From contig JAVHJL010000002.1 of assembly GCA_036971715.1 (NCBI GenBank), positions 2,760,501-2,824,500 of the forward strand: a stretch of 64,000 nt of DNA. The letters run 5' to 3'. The notes beneath the pieces were generated by a model. It saw nothing but the letters and a program-made list of their open reading frames with translations. It did no database searches and was not told where the DNA came from. This DNA comes from Arthrobotrys musiformis. Lineage: Eukaryota > Ascomycota > Orbiliomycetes > Orbiliales > Orbiliaceae. This document shows, piece after piece, positions 24,239 through 36,114 of this stretch (the first letter of the stretch is position 1; every line of letters starts with the position of its first letter). The translations under genes and the position numbers were made by a program.

Positions 24239-25414
24239 GACGCTGACGTTGGGGTCGTGTGTGCGACAATGGACGATATGTTGGAAGAAGAGAAGGGACG
24301 ACGTCGTCAGACCATGCTGGCCTCCAACACAACAACAAAACTACAGCCGCATCATCATCATATTACAGAAATATGACAGAAGTCCGATTTGATATCTGAT
24401 ATAATATGATATAATACCGTTTTCTAACGCCCCCCGTCATATTAAAATACTTTATATATAGAAAAAGACTCCAGGTATATATATGTATGTAGCAGTTGAA
24501 TGCGAGGTATCCAGGCTGAGGAGGGGGGTAAAGGGAAGAAGACAGAAGAAGAAGAGGATTCCGGGGTAAGAAGGTACAATTGTGGGGTCTCGTGCGAGTG
24601 TTTAAAGGCAACCTTTTGAATTGTTTTGATTTATTTTATTTTTATTTTATTTTTTTGTTTAAAATTTCCCGGCCTGCAGGCTCACAAAATGCAAGTTTAA
24701 CGTTGACTGAGGAGGAATAAGAAACTAGTGAGAAAAGGGGGGGCTTGGACTGTAGGCTACGGAGGCCCCGGGCGTAGTTTGGAGGCCTGGAACAGGACAA
24801 TGCAAGGACAGGGAACAGGGACAAGGACCGGAGGCTGCATTTGGAGCATGGGGCGCTGATACGCAAGCCAGAGGTCCTGCTGAAATTTGCATTGGTTCGA
24901 TATCGAGATTGCAGGAGGCGGACGGAGTAGTTTCTACTCTGGCCTCAAAAAGGGCCATCGATGATGTATCGGTACATCCTGACATAAACATCCTTACTTC
25001 CCATACACCACGCACATACATCACGCACATACATACGTACGTACATACTTACATACAGTTGATGTATTTATGTCACTCACATAATGTATGTGTGTACTAT
25101 GTATGTATGTGTGTATGTAGGCCATGGTGTCTCTATTAATGGGTCGAGAATGTTTATTATCACATAATGTTGGCATGTTGATAATATATGTCCGTTCTGT
25201 GAGGGCCGAACAGAACAAGGTGGACTAGCGCAGTGCCTTGCAGTTGAGCTGCACTGCCTTCTCCCACCACCACTCTTTTCTGCCATATGTTAGTGCACTA
25301 AGAGCAAGTGCTGGGTAGGGTTGAAGTAGCATCTTTAATTCGGCCAGGCCTGTGAAATGCAGCCTCGAATCATAGTCAGAAAGTAACCCCCCAAACTTAA
25401 CTGGCCGTCTGTCT

Positions 25415-25434
25415 GTTCGTTCGTTCGTTCGTTC
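25415..25434. repeat. (GTTC)5 tetranucleotide repeat
   Basis: Five perfect GTTC units followed by GTCC. The reverse-complement unit, (GAAC)3, occurs at 25973-25984 in the same intergenic region. Confidence 0.95.
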
Positions 25435-25603
25435 GTCCGTGTGTCCAAGACTTTACTTCCCCAACTGAGCATGAGGGTGGACTGAACTGAAATCCGAGTC
25501 TGAGAAAAAATAAAACCAAGTTAGTCAATCCTTCGTTAGTAGTTAGTAGTTAGAGTATGTAGCATTAAATAGTAGTAAGAAATAAAAGTAGTAAGTATTG
25601 GTG

Positions 25604-25628
25604 TTTTTTTTTTTTTTTTTTTTTTTTT
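25604..25628. repeat. T25 homopolymer
   Basis: Twenty-five consecutive T, followed by a long C/T-rich stretch upstream of the HOS4-like gene. Likely a nucleosome-excluding poly(dA:dT) element; that role is inference. Confidence 0.9.
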
Positions 25629-26366
25629 CCCTTGCCTCTTTCCCATCCAACCATCCTTTTTCCCCCATCCTTCCTTTTTCCTCCCTTCTGGTTCCTCCTC
25701 TTCTCCTTCTTCCTTTTCTTCTTCCTCTTCTCAACCTTCAATTAAATCCTTGAATTCACAGTATTCTTCCTATCCTCCGCAGGCTGTCGACATCTCCGAA
25801 ATCCGACCCCCCTCACCACTCACTACTCACCCACCCACCCACTCATTATACTAAGAGACTCAACTCCCACCTCCGTTTCCGACGTGCCAAACAAAGATAG
25901 ACGACGGACTGCAGACGCCGTTGTTGTGTATTCGCTCCAAAAACGTGCCCAAATTCCCACGCACGCTCACACGAACGAACGAACGACTCATCTCTTCGTT
26001 TCCTCTGAGGCACTTCCTGGCCAGAAATCTGTCTCGAATCAGCGACAACGTTTTTCCTTCTCTTATTCTTCTTCCTTTCCTCGTCCAGCCACTTTTCCCC
26101 TTCGAATTCCCCTGCCACGTTATTTTCTCGTTTTCGTCCCTTTAAACACAAAACTTCGTTAGTTTCTCTTATACAGAAAAGTTCAACTTGATTGAAAAAA
26201 ACGGGGATATATAAAGTAAATATATATCGTACTTAGTTATTATAGTAATAATAATTAAAAGGAAAACACCAGCTACACGGTTCACACTTCAATTCGACTG
26301 CCCCGGGTTCCAGAGGAGTAGCAGTATGCGGTGGGCACGAAGGGGGCATCGGTATCCATCAACTAT

Positions 26367-29300
26367 ATGACTTCGACCATTTCCCTGCCTGTTCCGACTC
26401 CCGTTCCACCTCCACCGCCGCCGTCTCTCCCTTCGTCCTCTCCAGCATATGGCATGAATGGTATAACCGGCTTGTCCTCCATCTCCTCAACCTCATCTTC
26501 CACAGGCCGCTGCTCTTCCTCGGGCATCAACTCGTCCGACGGCAGGTCAGAAGCCTTCAATACTAGTACTAGTAGTACCCGTAATGGAAAGTTATCGTCC
26601 ATGAGTAGTGCACTGGGAATTAACGGCGGGACAGGGCAGCAGGCTCACAGTTCCTCTTCCTCATCGCACCTTCCGACCCTCAACGAGCCTCCGAACTCCT
26701 CGTCCGCACACCAAGACAGTGATTCCGACGCCGAAACCGTAGTAGTCGCCCCTCAGAGTCGAGGTAGAAGCCGTAGTAATCGACCTAGAAGTTATCCCGA
26801 AAACGACGATACCCGCGACGATGACCGTTTAGCCCCGTCTTCCCATTCGAGGAGGACGAACACGACGACCACCACCACGAACGGTGACTCGAAATCGAGA
26901 CCCGACCGAGATAATAATAACGACGATGCGTACTCGTCCGACCTCAGTTCCGCTCCTTCATCTCGTGCCCCTTCATCCAAACGACCGCTCCCAAAAGACC
27001 GTTCTCGGAAACGAACCGCTTCCCCTTCGAGGTTAACGCATTCTCCTCCTCGCAGGAAAATACCGAAAATTCAAGAAGATGACCCTGACAAACGCCGTTC
27101 TCTTAAAAGGAAGGCCCGAGAGGTTTCCCATGAGAGAGGCATCAAAAGTGAGGACGAATCTCCCCGGGGCGGTAGGATAAAATCCTCGCCACCGATGTCT
27201 CCTCCTCCCGTTCCTCGTGAGAGCAATGGAACAAAACACGCCAGGGACTCTCACACTTCCACCAACAATTTATCCTCAGCAACCCTGCTATCCCGTCCCG
27301 GCCACTCGCGGAAGAGAAGTGTTCCAAACGCTGGCCCCCCCGGTGGTAAAACACAGAGTGGGATTAATTCCAGCGTGTCGAAACTTCACAAAACCAAGAG
27401 GTCCGGTCGGCCACCCGCTCTCAGCATCCAAGATTCTGATAATGAAGTCAAGTCAACCTCATCATCAAGATCGAATTCCCCGCACATAACCAACCACAGA
27501 AGACGACGACCATCGATTTCAGGCCCAGCCGCGTCTCCTGCACGCCTGATAGGCCCCGGACACAAGATGAAGCGCGACAAAACCGGTCGAAACCAGCTGC
27601 ACAAAATCTGTGCAAAAGGTGGTTTGGCCGAGGCGAAAGCGTGTTTGGACGCCGAACCCGACCTTCTCAACGATGCCGACAACGCAGGATACCTTCCCAT
27701 CCATGCCGCTGCACTCGCCGGTCACGACGACATTGTAGAATGGCTGATCGAAGAAGGTGCACTTGTTGACAAGCCCGCTGAGGATTTATCAACGCCTCTG
27801 TTAGATGCAGTCGAAAATATGCATGTTGCTGTCGTCAATACGCTGCTAGAGCATGGAGCGGATCCACGGCATCGTAATAAAGCAGGACAGTCATCGATAG
27901 ATCTAGCGTCGACAATCCGTCAACAGAGCGACGATGCGGACGAGGAGACCAAGATGAGCCAAATCGAAGATGCCCTGCGAGCAGCATTAGTCAAACTGAA
28001 AAACAAGAAGCGAGCGGACGACGAGGCTCGGAAAACTGCCAATGAAAGCTGTTCTTCCCGGGCAGCTTCGGTCGCCAGTCCGAGTCATTTCTCGCCCCCT
28101 CCGCAATCAAACCAAATGACGAGCAGCCGACGGAGAGGTGGACGTGGGGAACCGACCAGGAACGAGTTTCTGTGGCTCGATGCCGGCAAGGGCGGACAAG
28201 CGAAGCTCAAGCAGGCATCGCGAGACGGAGACATGGAAATGGCTGGTAAACTGCTGGAAAGCGGGATAAACCCCGACCCGGAGTCGATGATGCTGGCCGC
28301 TCGAGGAGGGCATTTGGATGTTTTGAACCTGCTGGTGGCGTTTGGAGGCGACAGCGATCCGGACCCGAAGGACGTAATTCGGCAACACACAAAGGACAAA
28401 TCGCAGTTTCCCCTCATCTCGGGCGAAGAAACACCCCTTCTCGCGACCATCGGTCGTAACAACATCGAGGTTCTCAAATTACTCCTTAGGAGCGAGTCTA
28501 TGAAGGAACCAAGGCGTCTCGACAGCCGTGGGAGGCCGTATACCGAAATCGCGAAGCAGAGAGGCGGAGAGAACTGGGAGGAGGAGGTCAAGCTGCTTCA
28601 AGCCGCATGGGACGCAGCCGGTCCGCAGAAATCGAAGAAATCCGCCCGGGACAAACTGGACTCATCTTCGCCGGTCGCTTCTCGCAAGGATAAGGAGAAG
28701 GAGAACAATAAGGATAAAGATCGCAAATCCGAGCGAAAGGAGGCCAAAGCGGATGAAATGAAGAAGACTAAGCGACTTCGTCGGAGATCCGCGTCTCCTG
28801 CTGCATCTTCCGCCATGGACGACACGGCTCCGTCCGAACGAGAGATATCTCCTGTAATCGCCAGGTCGAAATTGAAGGATCTCGATAAGCAAAAACGGAA
28901 GGAGAGGACTGTGGATTCCGATTACTCGGCCATCAGCGATAGCAATGCCACTGTCGATGGGACGAAGACTAAGAAGCGACGTCTCGTGTTAGGCAAAGAC
29001 CTTGCTAGCAAATCCGAGAAGGAGGATAAACCCTCAAAGACCGAAAAGGAAGACAAGAAGGAGAAGACGAAGGATGAGAAACCATCTAGGAAGCGTTCCG
29101 ACGAAATGGAAATCGACCATCCTGTCAAACGAGAGAAGGAAAAAGAAAAGGAAAAAGAGAAAGAGAAGGAGAAGGAGAAGGAAAAAGATGGAGTTTCTAA
29201 GGAGAAAAAGAAGAAGGAGAAGGAAAAGCCGGTGGTTGAGGACGATGACGTTGAAATGCCCGACGCTCCTAGACCCAAGAAAAGACTCGTCGATCCCGAA

Positions 29301-31053
29301 AGGCACGCTTCGAAACGTGATCACTCGCTTGACAAACGCCAGCGGGAGAGCAGCTCAAGTTCGAACAGGCCAGTTGTCAATGATCACAATTCCGACGTTG
29401 ATGGTCACGGAAAAGCCGAGATGATTGGAAAGAAGCGCAGAAAGCTGGAGGAGGAGACCGACGCCCCGAAGGCTAAGTCGAAAGAAGAACGACAGACAGA
29501 AGCCACCGAAGACCGTCCCAAGTCCAAGGAGGAGCGGAAGGCAGAGCGGGAAATCCGCCGAGCTGAGGCCGACAAAGCTGCAAAGATGAAGTCCAAGGCG
29601 GAGAAATCGGAGAAACCGGAGAAATCAGCATCAACCGACATCGTAGGCAAAGACACCGACGATGCTCTTCTCGAGCGAAAACGTGAGAAGAAGAAGAGAC
29701 GGGAGGAAGCACTCAGGGAACAAGCTAAAGAGGCAACCGCCAAAGAACCCAAAGAGAGCGAGGCTACGGTTTCTAAACGGTCCAAGGAACGCGATACGGC
29801 TGCTTCTGACATCGAAGGGAAGAAGTCCCGCTCGGATAAGGAACGCCCTGCTCACAAGGACAAAGATGCGATGGATATTGATTCCGAAGTTCCATCCACA
29901 AAACGCCGGAAGGCCAGCGGCGATTCGACCGTCGCTCCCGATGACGCTGCAGCGAAGATCAAGAAGCGTAAATCGAACGGAGCCAGCCCAGCACCTTCTG
30001 CTAGTGATGAGAAGAACGGTAACCGACATCTTAACGACCTTTCCAACGGCAAGAGCAATCGTGGTTCTAGCATTCGCGAAGAGGTGAAGTCCAAGGCTGA
30101 TTCGAATGACGACGCTATGCTTACCGAAGAACGCGAACGCGAACTTGAACGACAGCGCATCGAAAAGGAGCAGAAGGAGCTGGAACGAAAGAAACAGGAA
30201 GCCGCCAAGATACAGGAGGAAAAACGCCGCGAGCAAGAACGCCTAGATCAAGAGAGGGCTGCCGAAAAACTTCGTCTGCAGAAGATACAGGAGGAAGAGA
30301 AGCGCAAACAGCAGCTGGAGCTCATGCGTCAGCTGGGAGCTACCCTTCGCGCGGCTAGCAGCCAAACACACGCTCATTCGCTCAACCAAGCTCAGTCTCA
30401 ACTTTCCGGTGATAAGGCCCGGTTCGATGAGATGCAACGGATCAACAGCCTTCCTGTGATCTATCGGGATGCTCTGATGGCTAAGGATAAGGAAGAGTTC
30501 GCTCAAGGCATTTGCCAGGACTACAGAAAGATCTTGCCGTTGTATTGTGTCGAATACGGTGAAACAAGTGAACGTTGGGTATCCAATGCGCAGGCTTGTG
30601 TGCTCCTCGGCGTCCCCCACGACCTAGACATGACGATGTGTACGTTGCCACTTCCTACTATAGCTGATGAAAATGCGCTAACTTTGTCTTTAGATCCAAA
30701 TCTCGAACGACGTCCAGTAACCACGAGGGAGCAACAGGCATTGAAGCAAAACTTCCATGTTTTGTACACCTCCTACAACTCACCACGGACCCTCAATTTC
30801 GACGTTGTTTTGGAGATGGAGCGTCAAGAAGCCGAGCAGAACAAGTTCCTCGCCCTGACCAACGTTTTCTGGTTGAAGGTATGTTTTACCTTTTCGGATG
30901 CCATCTGGGTTGTATAGTTGCTAATTGCGAGTTTAGGCATCCGACTTATGCAAGATCTTCCTCTCTAACGACCGCTACCGCCATATCACCGACAAGTTCA
31001 TGCGAAACGGCCAATTTCCTTCCGTCATCCTCTGGATTGAAGGCGAAGACTAG
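26367..31053 (+). CDS. Ankyrin-repeat, KEKE-rich nuclear protein, HOS4-like (Set3 complex type)
   Basis: Exons: 26367-30639, 30694-30878, 30937-31053 (1524 aa). Start is the first in-frame ATG (MTSTISLPVP) after an in-frame stop. The first 400 residues are Ser/Pro/Arg-rich with basic NLS-like clusters (PPRRKIPK). Ankyrin repeats follow at about 410-510 (NQLHKICAKGGLAEAKACL; GYLPIHAAALAGHDDIVEWL; TPLLDAVENMHVAVVNTLL) and again at about 615-740. A long charged region has Lys-Glu repeats and a predicted coiled coil near residues 1250-1340. The conserved C-terminal block runs from SLPVIYRDAL through DYRKILPLYC, ending FPSVILWIEGED. This architecture resembles HOS4-type subunits of the Set3 deacetylase complex; the orthology is inferred, not proven. 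The 54-nt internal intron is in frame. Confidence 0.7.
30640..30693 (+). other. Stop-free 54-nt intron in the HOS4-like gene
   Basis: Donor GTACGT, branch-like GCTAAC 15-20 nt before the acceptor TTTAG. Length is 18 codons with no stop, so the reading frame also continues through it. Splicing joins DLDMTM to YPNLERRPVTT, which reads as a more natural sequence than the retained version. Confidence 0.75.
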
Positions 31054-31867
31054 GGTTTCTCCTTTAGGCTCTTTCTTTAGCAAGCAAGCATACATACCCT
31101 TCAATCAACTCTCGAATTTCTCGTAATCCCCCGCCACTACCTCTCAATCCTCATGCAACCTTAGTTCTCTTTAGTCATCCACCATACACGTGTTTCCGAA
31201 TAATGTCCCTTAGTTTTATTCCGGGAGTTCCTTCTGCTTACACGACCTTTTTTGTTGTTTCTTTTGGCTATCCTTTTGGTTTTTTTTAACTGCTCAACTC
31301 CTAGCGGCTCTTTTTATCCATTGAAACGATTACTGGAGGAGGATGCTTGTATTCCGCTCTACGAAATTAACACCTTTTAACTACTTTTACTCTCATACCT
31401 TATAACATGGTTTTTCTTTCTTTTTTTTGATAATTGTCCCTTTTCCTCCCTTCCTTGGTTTTTGTCACACACACACACCCCATTTCATATCCTACAAAGA
31501 TCCTTTTGGGCGTTCTTCCTTACCTTTTTTTGTTTATGCTGTAACCTTTTTTTTTTTTTATGTTTAACTGGGGGGTTCACCGGTTCTGTGTGTTCTTTAT
31601 TCTTTTTTCTGTAGTATTGATGTTTTCTGTTCGAAATACATGCATGTGCCATTGGATGATGGACGGTTTTTTTGACTATAAAGACTTATCTTCTTTTTGT
31701 GACCTTTTTTACGTTTTGTGGTTGTTATAGTGGTTCCCTGGTGGGGTTAATGGGGAATGAAATATATGGGATCGTGAGGTTCTCTTTATGGTAGTTTCTC
31801 GGTTTGGTTAGAATGTATTTCTTATGTAACAATATTCAATTCTAGCGTATAATTTCGAGACAGTTTA
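31054..31867. other. Convergent 3' flanks
   Basis: 3' regions of the HOS4-like gene (+) and the TBC gene (-). T-rich throughout with many TTTTT runs and a (CA)n tract near 31470-31480. No gene recognised. Confidence 0.65.
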
Positions 31868-34432
31868 TTAGGAAGAACCGAATAATCCACCCTTTTGATC
31901 GTTATCTTCGGGGGCGCCGAATAAGCCCGTATGATCGATTGAAGTTCCGCCGCGACGACCGCTGGGGCCGCTGAAGCTTTTTGAACTGGTGGTGGTGGCC
32001 GGGGGGCCGAAGAAGCCGGCGCGGTTTTTGTCGGATGTGTCGTCGCCGAGCATCCATGCGAATTGGGATTGTGCGAGGGAGCGGCGGGGTTTGGATGGGG
32101 TTTCGGAGAGGGAGCGGGGGGATTGAGGGGGGGGTTTCCAGAGGGGGAGGCCCGTGCCGGTTGGTTTGGGGACGAATGGGGAGGCGAGGGGGAGGCGTTT
32201 TGGGGGTTGGTGGTTTAGAGGGGGGGTTGAGAGGGTTGATATTTGTGGGGTTGTGGGGTCTGGGAGGGGTGTTGGGGCTGATTCTGGGATTTGAGGGTTT
32301 TGGGGGGGGAAGTAGGTTGGGAATGGGGGTGGTTTTGTGGATGGCGGTGGGGGTTGGGTTTGGAGGGGTGGTGAAGCTGGGAGGGGTTCCCGCGGGGTAG
32401 ACGGGTTTGCGGTTGGTGTATCGGGGACTTCGGTCAGCCATCTTCGGTCTAATGTTGTTTTGGAGTCTAGAAGGCAGTTTCGGACGTATTTAATCCGTTC
32501 TATGGCGTCTTTCCGCCGTTTATCCCCTTCGTTCGAGTTGCTTGGTTTCTCGTCTGAGACTTCGGAGTCTTCCTCGAGGACTTTGATGCCCTCTTCCAAG
32601 ATGGCGCCTAGGACGGTTTGTCGCTCCATGCTGTCCGTCCAACGTTTTAGGATATCCCTCTGCTGCTCGCCGACGCCGGCGGATACCCGTTTTACTTCGC
32701 CCATTGCTTCGCGGAGGGCTTTGTTCACGCCCCAGCGTTCTGATCGGTCTCGCATTTTGGAGGCGACGTCGTGCATTAGGGTTTCGATGTTGTTCAGGTG
32801 GAGGTTTGTTACCACGCTTGCGCCGGTTAGACGGGGGGAGAGGGTTAATACTGATGGTTGTGGGGGTGGAGGGGTGCCAGAGCGGATGTAGGGCGGTGGG
32901 CTGGAGGTGGGGGGTTTTGAGGTGTGTTTTGTGATTAGACGGGAGGCGGTGTGGGTTGATAGGTCGTCGCGGAGGTGGATGGCGTCTTTGAGGAGGGTTA
33001 GAGGGGTCGAGGTGGACTCGTAGCGCAGGAGGAGGGTGAGCGCGGTAGAGTAGTCTGCTTCCAGGACTATTCAATCGAGGTATTAGCAAGATATATATTG
33101 TTTAGGGGTCTGGGGCATGAGTCATCGTACGCTTCCATCTTATTCGAAGAATCATGGCGACGGAGATGTAATCCACTATCTGAAGGGTTGGGTCTTCGAC
33201 GAAGATGCCGTCCCAGAGGCCTAGTGTTTCGTCGAAGGTGAATTCACGGCCGAACATGAGCCGAATCCAGCGGCTATACTGTAGTTTAGCATTGTGATCC
33301 TTTCAAAATGAGATATTCGGAGGGGGGTCGTACATCAAGAATATCTGCGGAAGAATCCCCAGCTGGTCGAGATGGTATGCCAATTCCGGGTCCACGACTC
33401 CCAGAAGACCTTCGTGGATATACTCGCTCTTCCGCACGATGGGACTGCTGGCCGGCACACCCCCCACCGTCTTATCATCCCCATGTCCCATCTCGTACCA
33501 TGATTTCGCGAATAGCATGATCTTTTGGAACAGCGAGAATGTGTCGTGTTCGATATACTTAGCATCCAGCAGTTCCTTCATGACATCCTCCCTATCCACC
33601 GATGCAGAGACCACAGATACCGACGTAAACCCTCCATCTAATTTGTCGGATCCCGCGGCAGGTTCTTCGATAGCATCGGAATGTATGACCCAATATACAG
33701 GTGCGGCTAACTCGTGCATACCCTGTCGGTACGAGGTATCCGGGTTGAGTTTACTCCAGACGAATAATACGTTGGATAAAGTCACTTGAACGTCAGGAGA
33801 CCGAAAGAATTCGGTGTCGGGGTATGTACGGTCGATATCCTTTTGTATCTCATCGCGGAGCTGTTCGTCGAGGCGAAGGGAAGTCCACGGACTCTATTAT
33901 ATATCATTCCCCAACAAGCAAAAAGTTAGGTTTCGTGACCCTCTAAAGGAGAATATGGGAGGATTTGTGTATATGGAGTGGACGGTACCGACTCGTCATC
34001 TGCCAGAGGGTCTGATCCGGCAAATCGCTCGGGGTCTTGGTCGCTTGTCGGTGGCCGGAGGTATCTGGCCTTGTGGTCGTCGTAGGCCGAGCGTTCCTTT
34101 CGGACGGCGGCGACGAGGGTGGAGAGGTCCAGTTTGTGGCAGAGCAGAAGAGACTAAACCCCTCACATTAGACGGACTATAAGCCAGAGGTTTAACTGAG
34201 TACTGGAGATACCTTCCACAGCAGCGACCTGAGGGCGTTATGGCCGATGCCATTTGCGATGTTGAGGTCGGACAGGGAGGCCGCCTGCAGGGCCTCGAAC
34301 GAGGAGATGGCCCGGAGATACCTGCCCCACTGCTCCCTGCATATATCATTATCATCGTCAGCTTGGAGCCTAGCCATACAACATACATAGAAGCATGATG
34401 TGTACGTACCTGACCTGCTGGATGTCCTTCAT
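31868..34432 (-). CDS. TBC-domain Rab GTPase-activating protein, TBC1D5-like
   Basis: Stimulates GTP hydrolysis by a Rab, by family analogy Rab7 on late endosomes. Exons: 34432-34410, 34336-34213, 34153-33989, 33893-33334, 33273-33131, 33066-31868 (737 aa). The TBC domain spans about residues 30-330: IGHNALRSLLWK, SPWTSLRLDEQLRDEI, the arginine finger in IQKDIDR (Arg126), the glutamine finger in SYRQGM (Gln161), LAYHLDQLGILPQIFLIRW and LMFGREF. Both catalytic fingers are intact. A helical stretch follows (about 400-490), then a Pro-rich disordered tail with SQFAWMLG and three FG-type motifs at the extreme C-terminus (GFFG, GLFG, GLFG). The start MKDIQQVREQWGRYL suits the family, but an additional upstream exon cannot be excluded. 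Confidence 0.9.
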
Positions 34433-36114
34433 CTGGTATCTGTGGTTGTAGACCGTCCAGGTTTCCGAGCAAACGGGAGGTGGGATGGTGCAGTTTGGAA
34501 CAAGAGACAAACCCGGTCGAAACTCTACCAGAAGTGCTGATATCGATAAGAGGGGATGTCTCAACAGCAAAGGATATATATTATCTTGAATACACTCTAT
34601 CTTCGAGAAGTTATAATAAGATGCTAGGAGGGGAGGAAGGGGGAGGAAGGGGAGGAAGAAGAGAAGAAGAGAAGGAGGGTTTGGGAGATGCGCCTGACAC
34701 CACCTAAGCTCAGCAAGATGCAAGCCATCGTTACATGGAATGGACAAGGGCCCCGCCCGAACTAACCAGGAACTCTCGAGGCTGCTGCGACTATTGGCTA
34801 CTGCACGCGAGCACGTCTAAACCCGAACGGACGTCATCATGCCTTTTAATCCCTATTGACGCCGATAAGAGCTTTGAATCGTGGAATATATACATACACA
34901 TACATACACATGCATGAGGGGGGTCGCCTGACCGGCGCTGTCTGATAACGGAGTTTGAGTTTTGAGCGACGGAGCAGGAAACGATATGCCTCCAACTACT
35001 ATTCTATAGATTGCACTAGTACTAGTCCTGCGCTATGGCATTATATTGAGCATCGATATTGAGGAAGGAAGGACCCTCGACGAGGACGGGAAGTCCCGCT
35101 TCACGAATTCACCTCTACAGCTATAGCGCGAAGCTATACGTACCCAGACCTGGAAGGCAAAATACCATAAGACGTCGATACTTTCCGTTCCAGTTTCTCT
35201 AATATAACTCTTCGAGATCTTCGACTCAGCTGACGTTTAAGTACTTATGTGTATATCTATATATTTATGCCGGCCCTTCTCCTCTTTGAAGGCCATTGAA
35301 CTGGATTTGTCCAGTTATAGCGAAGGGCCGTGATATAAAGCTTTAGACCTTGCAATTAGCTGAGGCATTGCCTATAGCTAGACAACTTGCATCATAATCA
35401 TCTTGCATTAATTGTATTGTAGATGGCAGTTTTGTGAGTGTATTCAATATACCCTTATGAATCTCGACAAACCCGGTCTTCGAAGCACAGTGTAATAGTA
35501 TATACGTATATACCTCGGTATATATCTAAGTAGGTATCTGGTTCTAGGCCTCTGAACGAAGGTTTTCTTTTGGATTCGGAGATACCGCCCGTTCTAGCTT
35601 TCCCCCCCGGCCACTTTAGTCAGTTTCAAACCGGCTGGCAGTAGAGATGAACCCTGCAGGGTATGATGTCGAGCGGGGCGCATCCACAGTGGCCAGGCTT
35701 TGCATCTGTATTTATACTTACCGACATGGTACCGGGAGATCAGTGTCGGGGAATCGATACCGCTATTGGCAGGACTCACTTATAGACAGGGCATCCGTAT
35801 TATAGGTACTTATATGGAAACATTGATAGTTGCATTGCATTAGCCACGATCGTAGTCTAATAGAATACAGGTTTGAATTTGCAAAATGTTGCATGTTGAA
35901 AGCGGGTTTTCTGAATGTTATAAAACATCGACGTCCCGCCGCTCGCAGGTCTGCATGCAGCGTTACGTTTCGGTGCTCGAAAATATTTAAATCCCTCCAC
36001 TACTTCTTCCTATTTTATTTTATTTTATTTAAGGTTGATTGTTACCCCGCCGTGTCCTACGATAACTATAACATCATCACCGAAATTTTTTGATTTTGAA
36101 ATATTAATTTCATC
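34433..36114. other. Divergent intergenic region
   Basis: 1.7 kb between the TBC gene (-) and the alpha/beta hydrolase (+); must contain both promoters. It holds a GGA-rich block (34625-34680), a 16-bp perfect palindrome at 35498-35513 (GTATATACGTATATAC) and (TTTTA)n near 36010-36030. No coding or RNA gene recognised. Confidence 0.55.
35498..35513. repeat. 16-bp perfect AT-rich palindrome
   Basis: GTATATACGTATATAC equals its own reverse complement. Related GTATAC palindromes occur near 43611-43661. Confidence 0.85.

Larger units (their letters stand above)
24239..26366. other. Intergenic region and 5' flank of the HOS4-like gene
   Basis: About 2.1 kb. It has ACGTACATA-type simple repeats (25010-25120), GTTC repeats (25415-25434), a T25 run (25604-25628), then a CT-rich stretch to about 26160 that looks like a fungal 5' UTR/promoter. 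Start-proximal sequence from 26160 is AT-rich. A 5' UTR intron is possible but not called. Confidence 0.55.

Noticed and set aside
29631..30236. 201-codon minus-strand open frame inside the HOS4-like gene
   Set aside because: Antisense to Lys/Glu-rich codons, which rarely create stops on the other strand; Phe/Leu-rich product with no domain.
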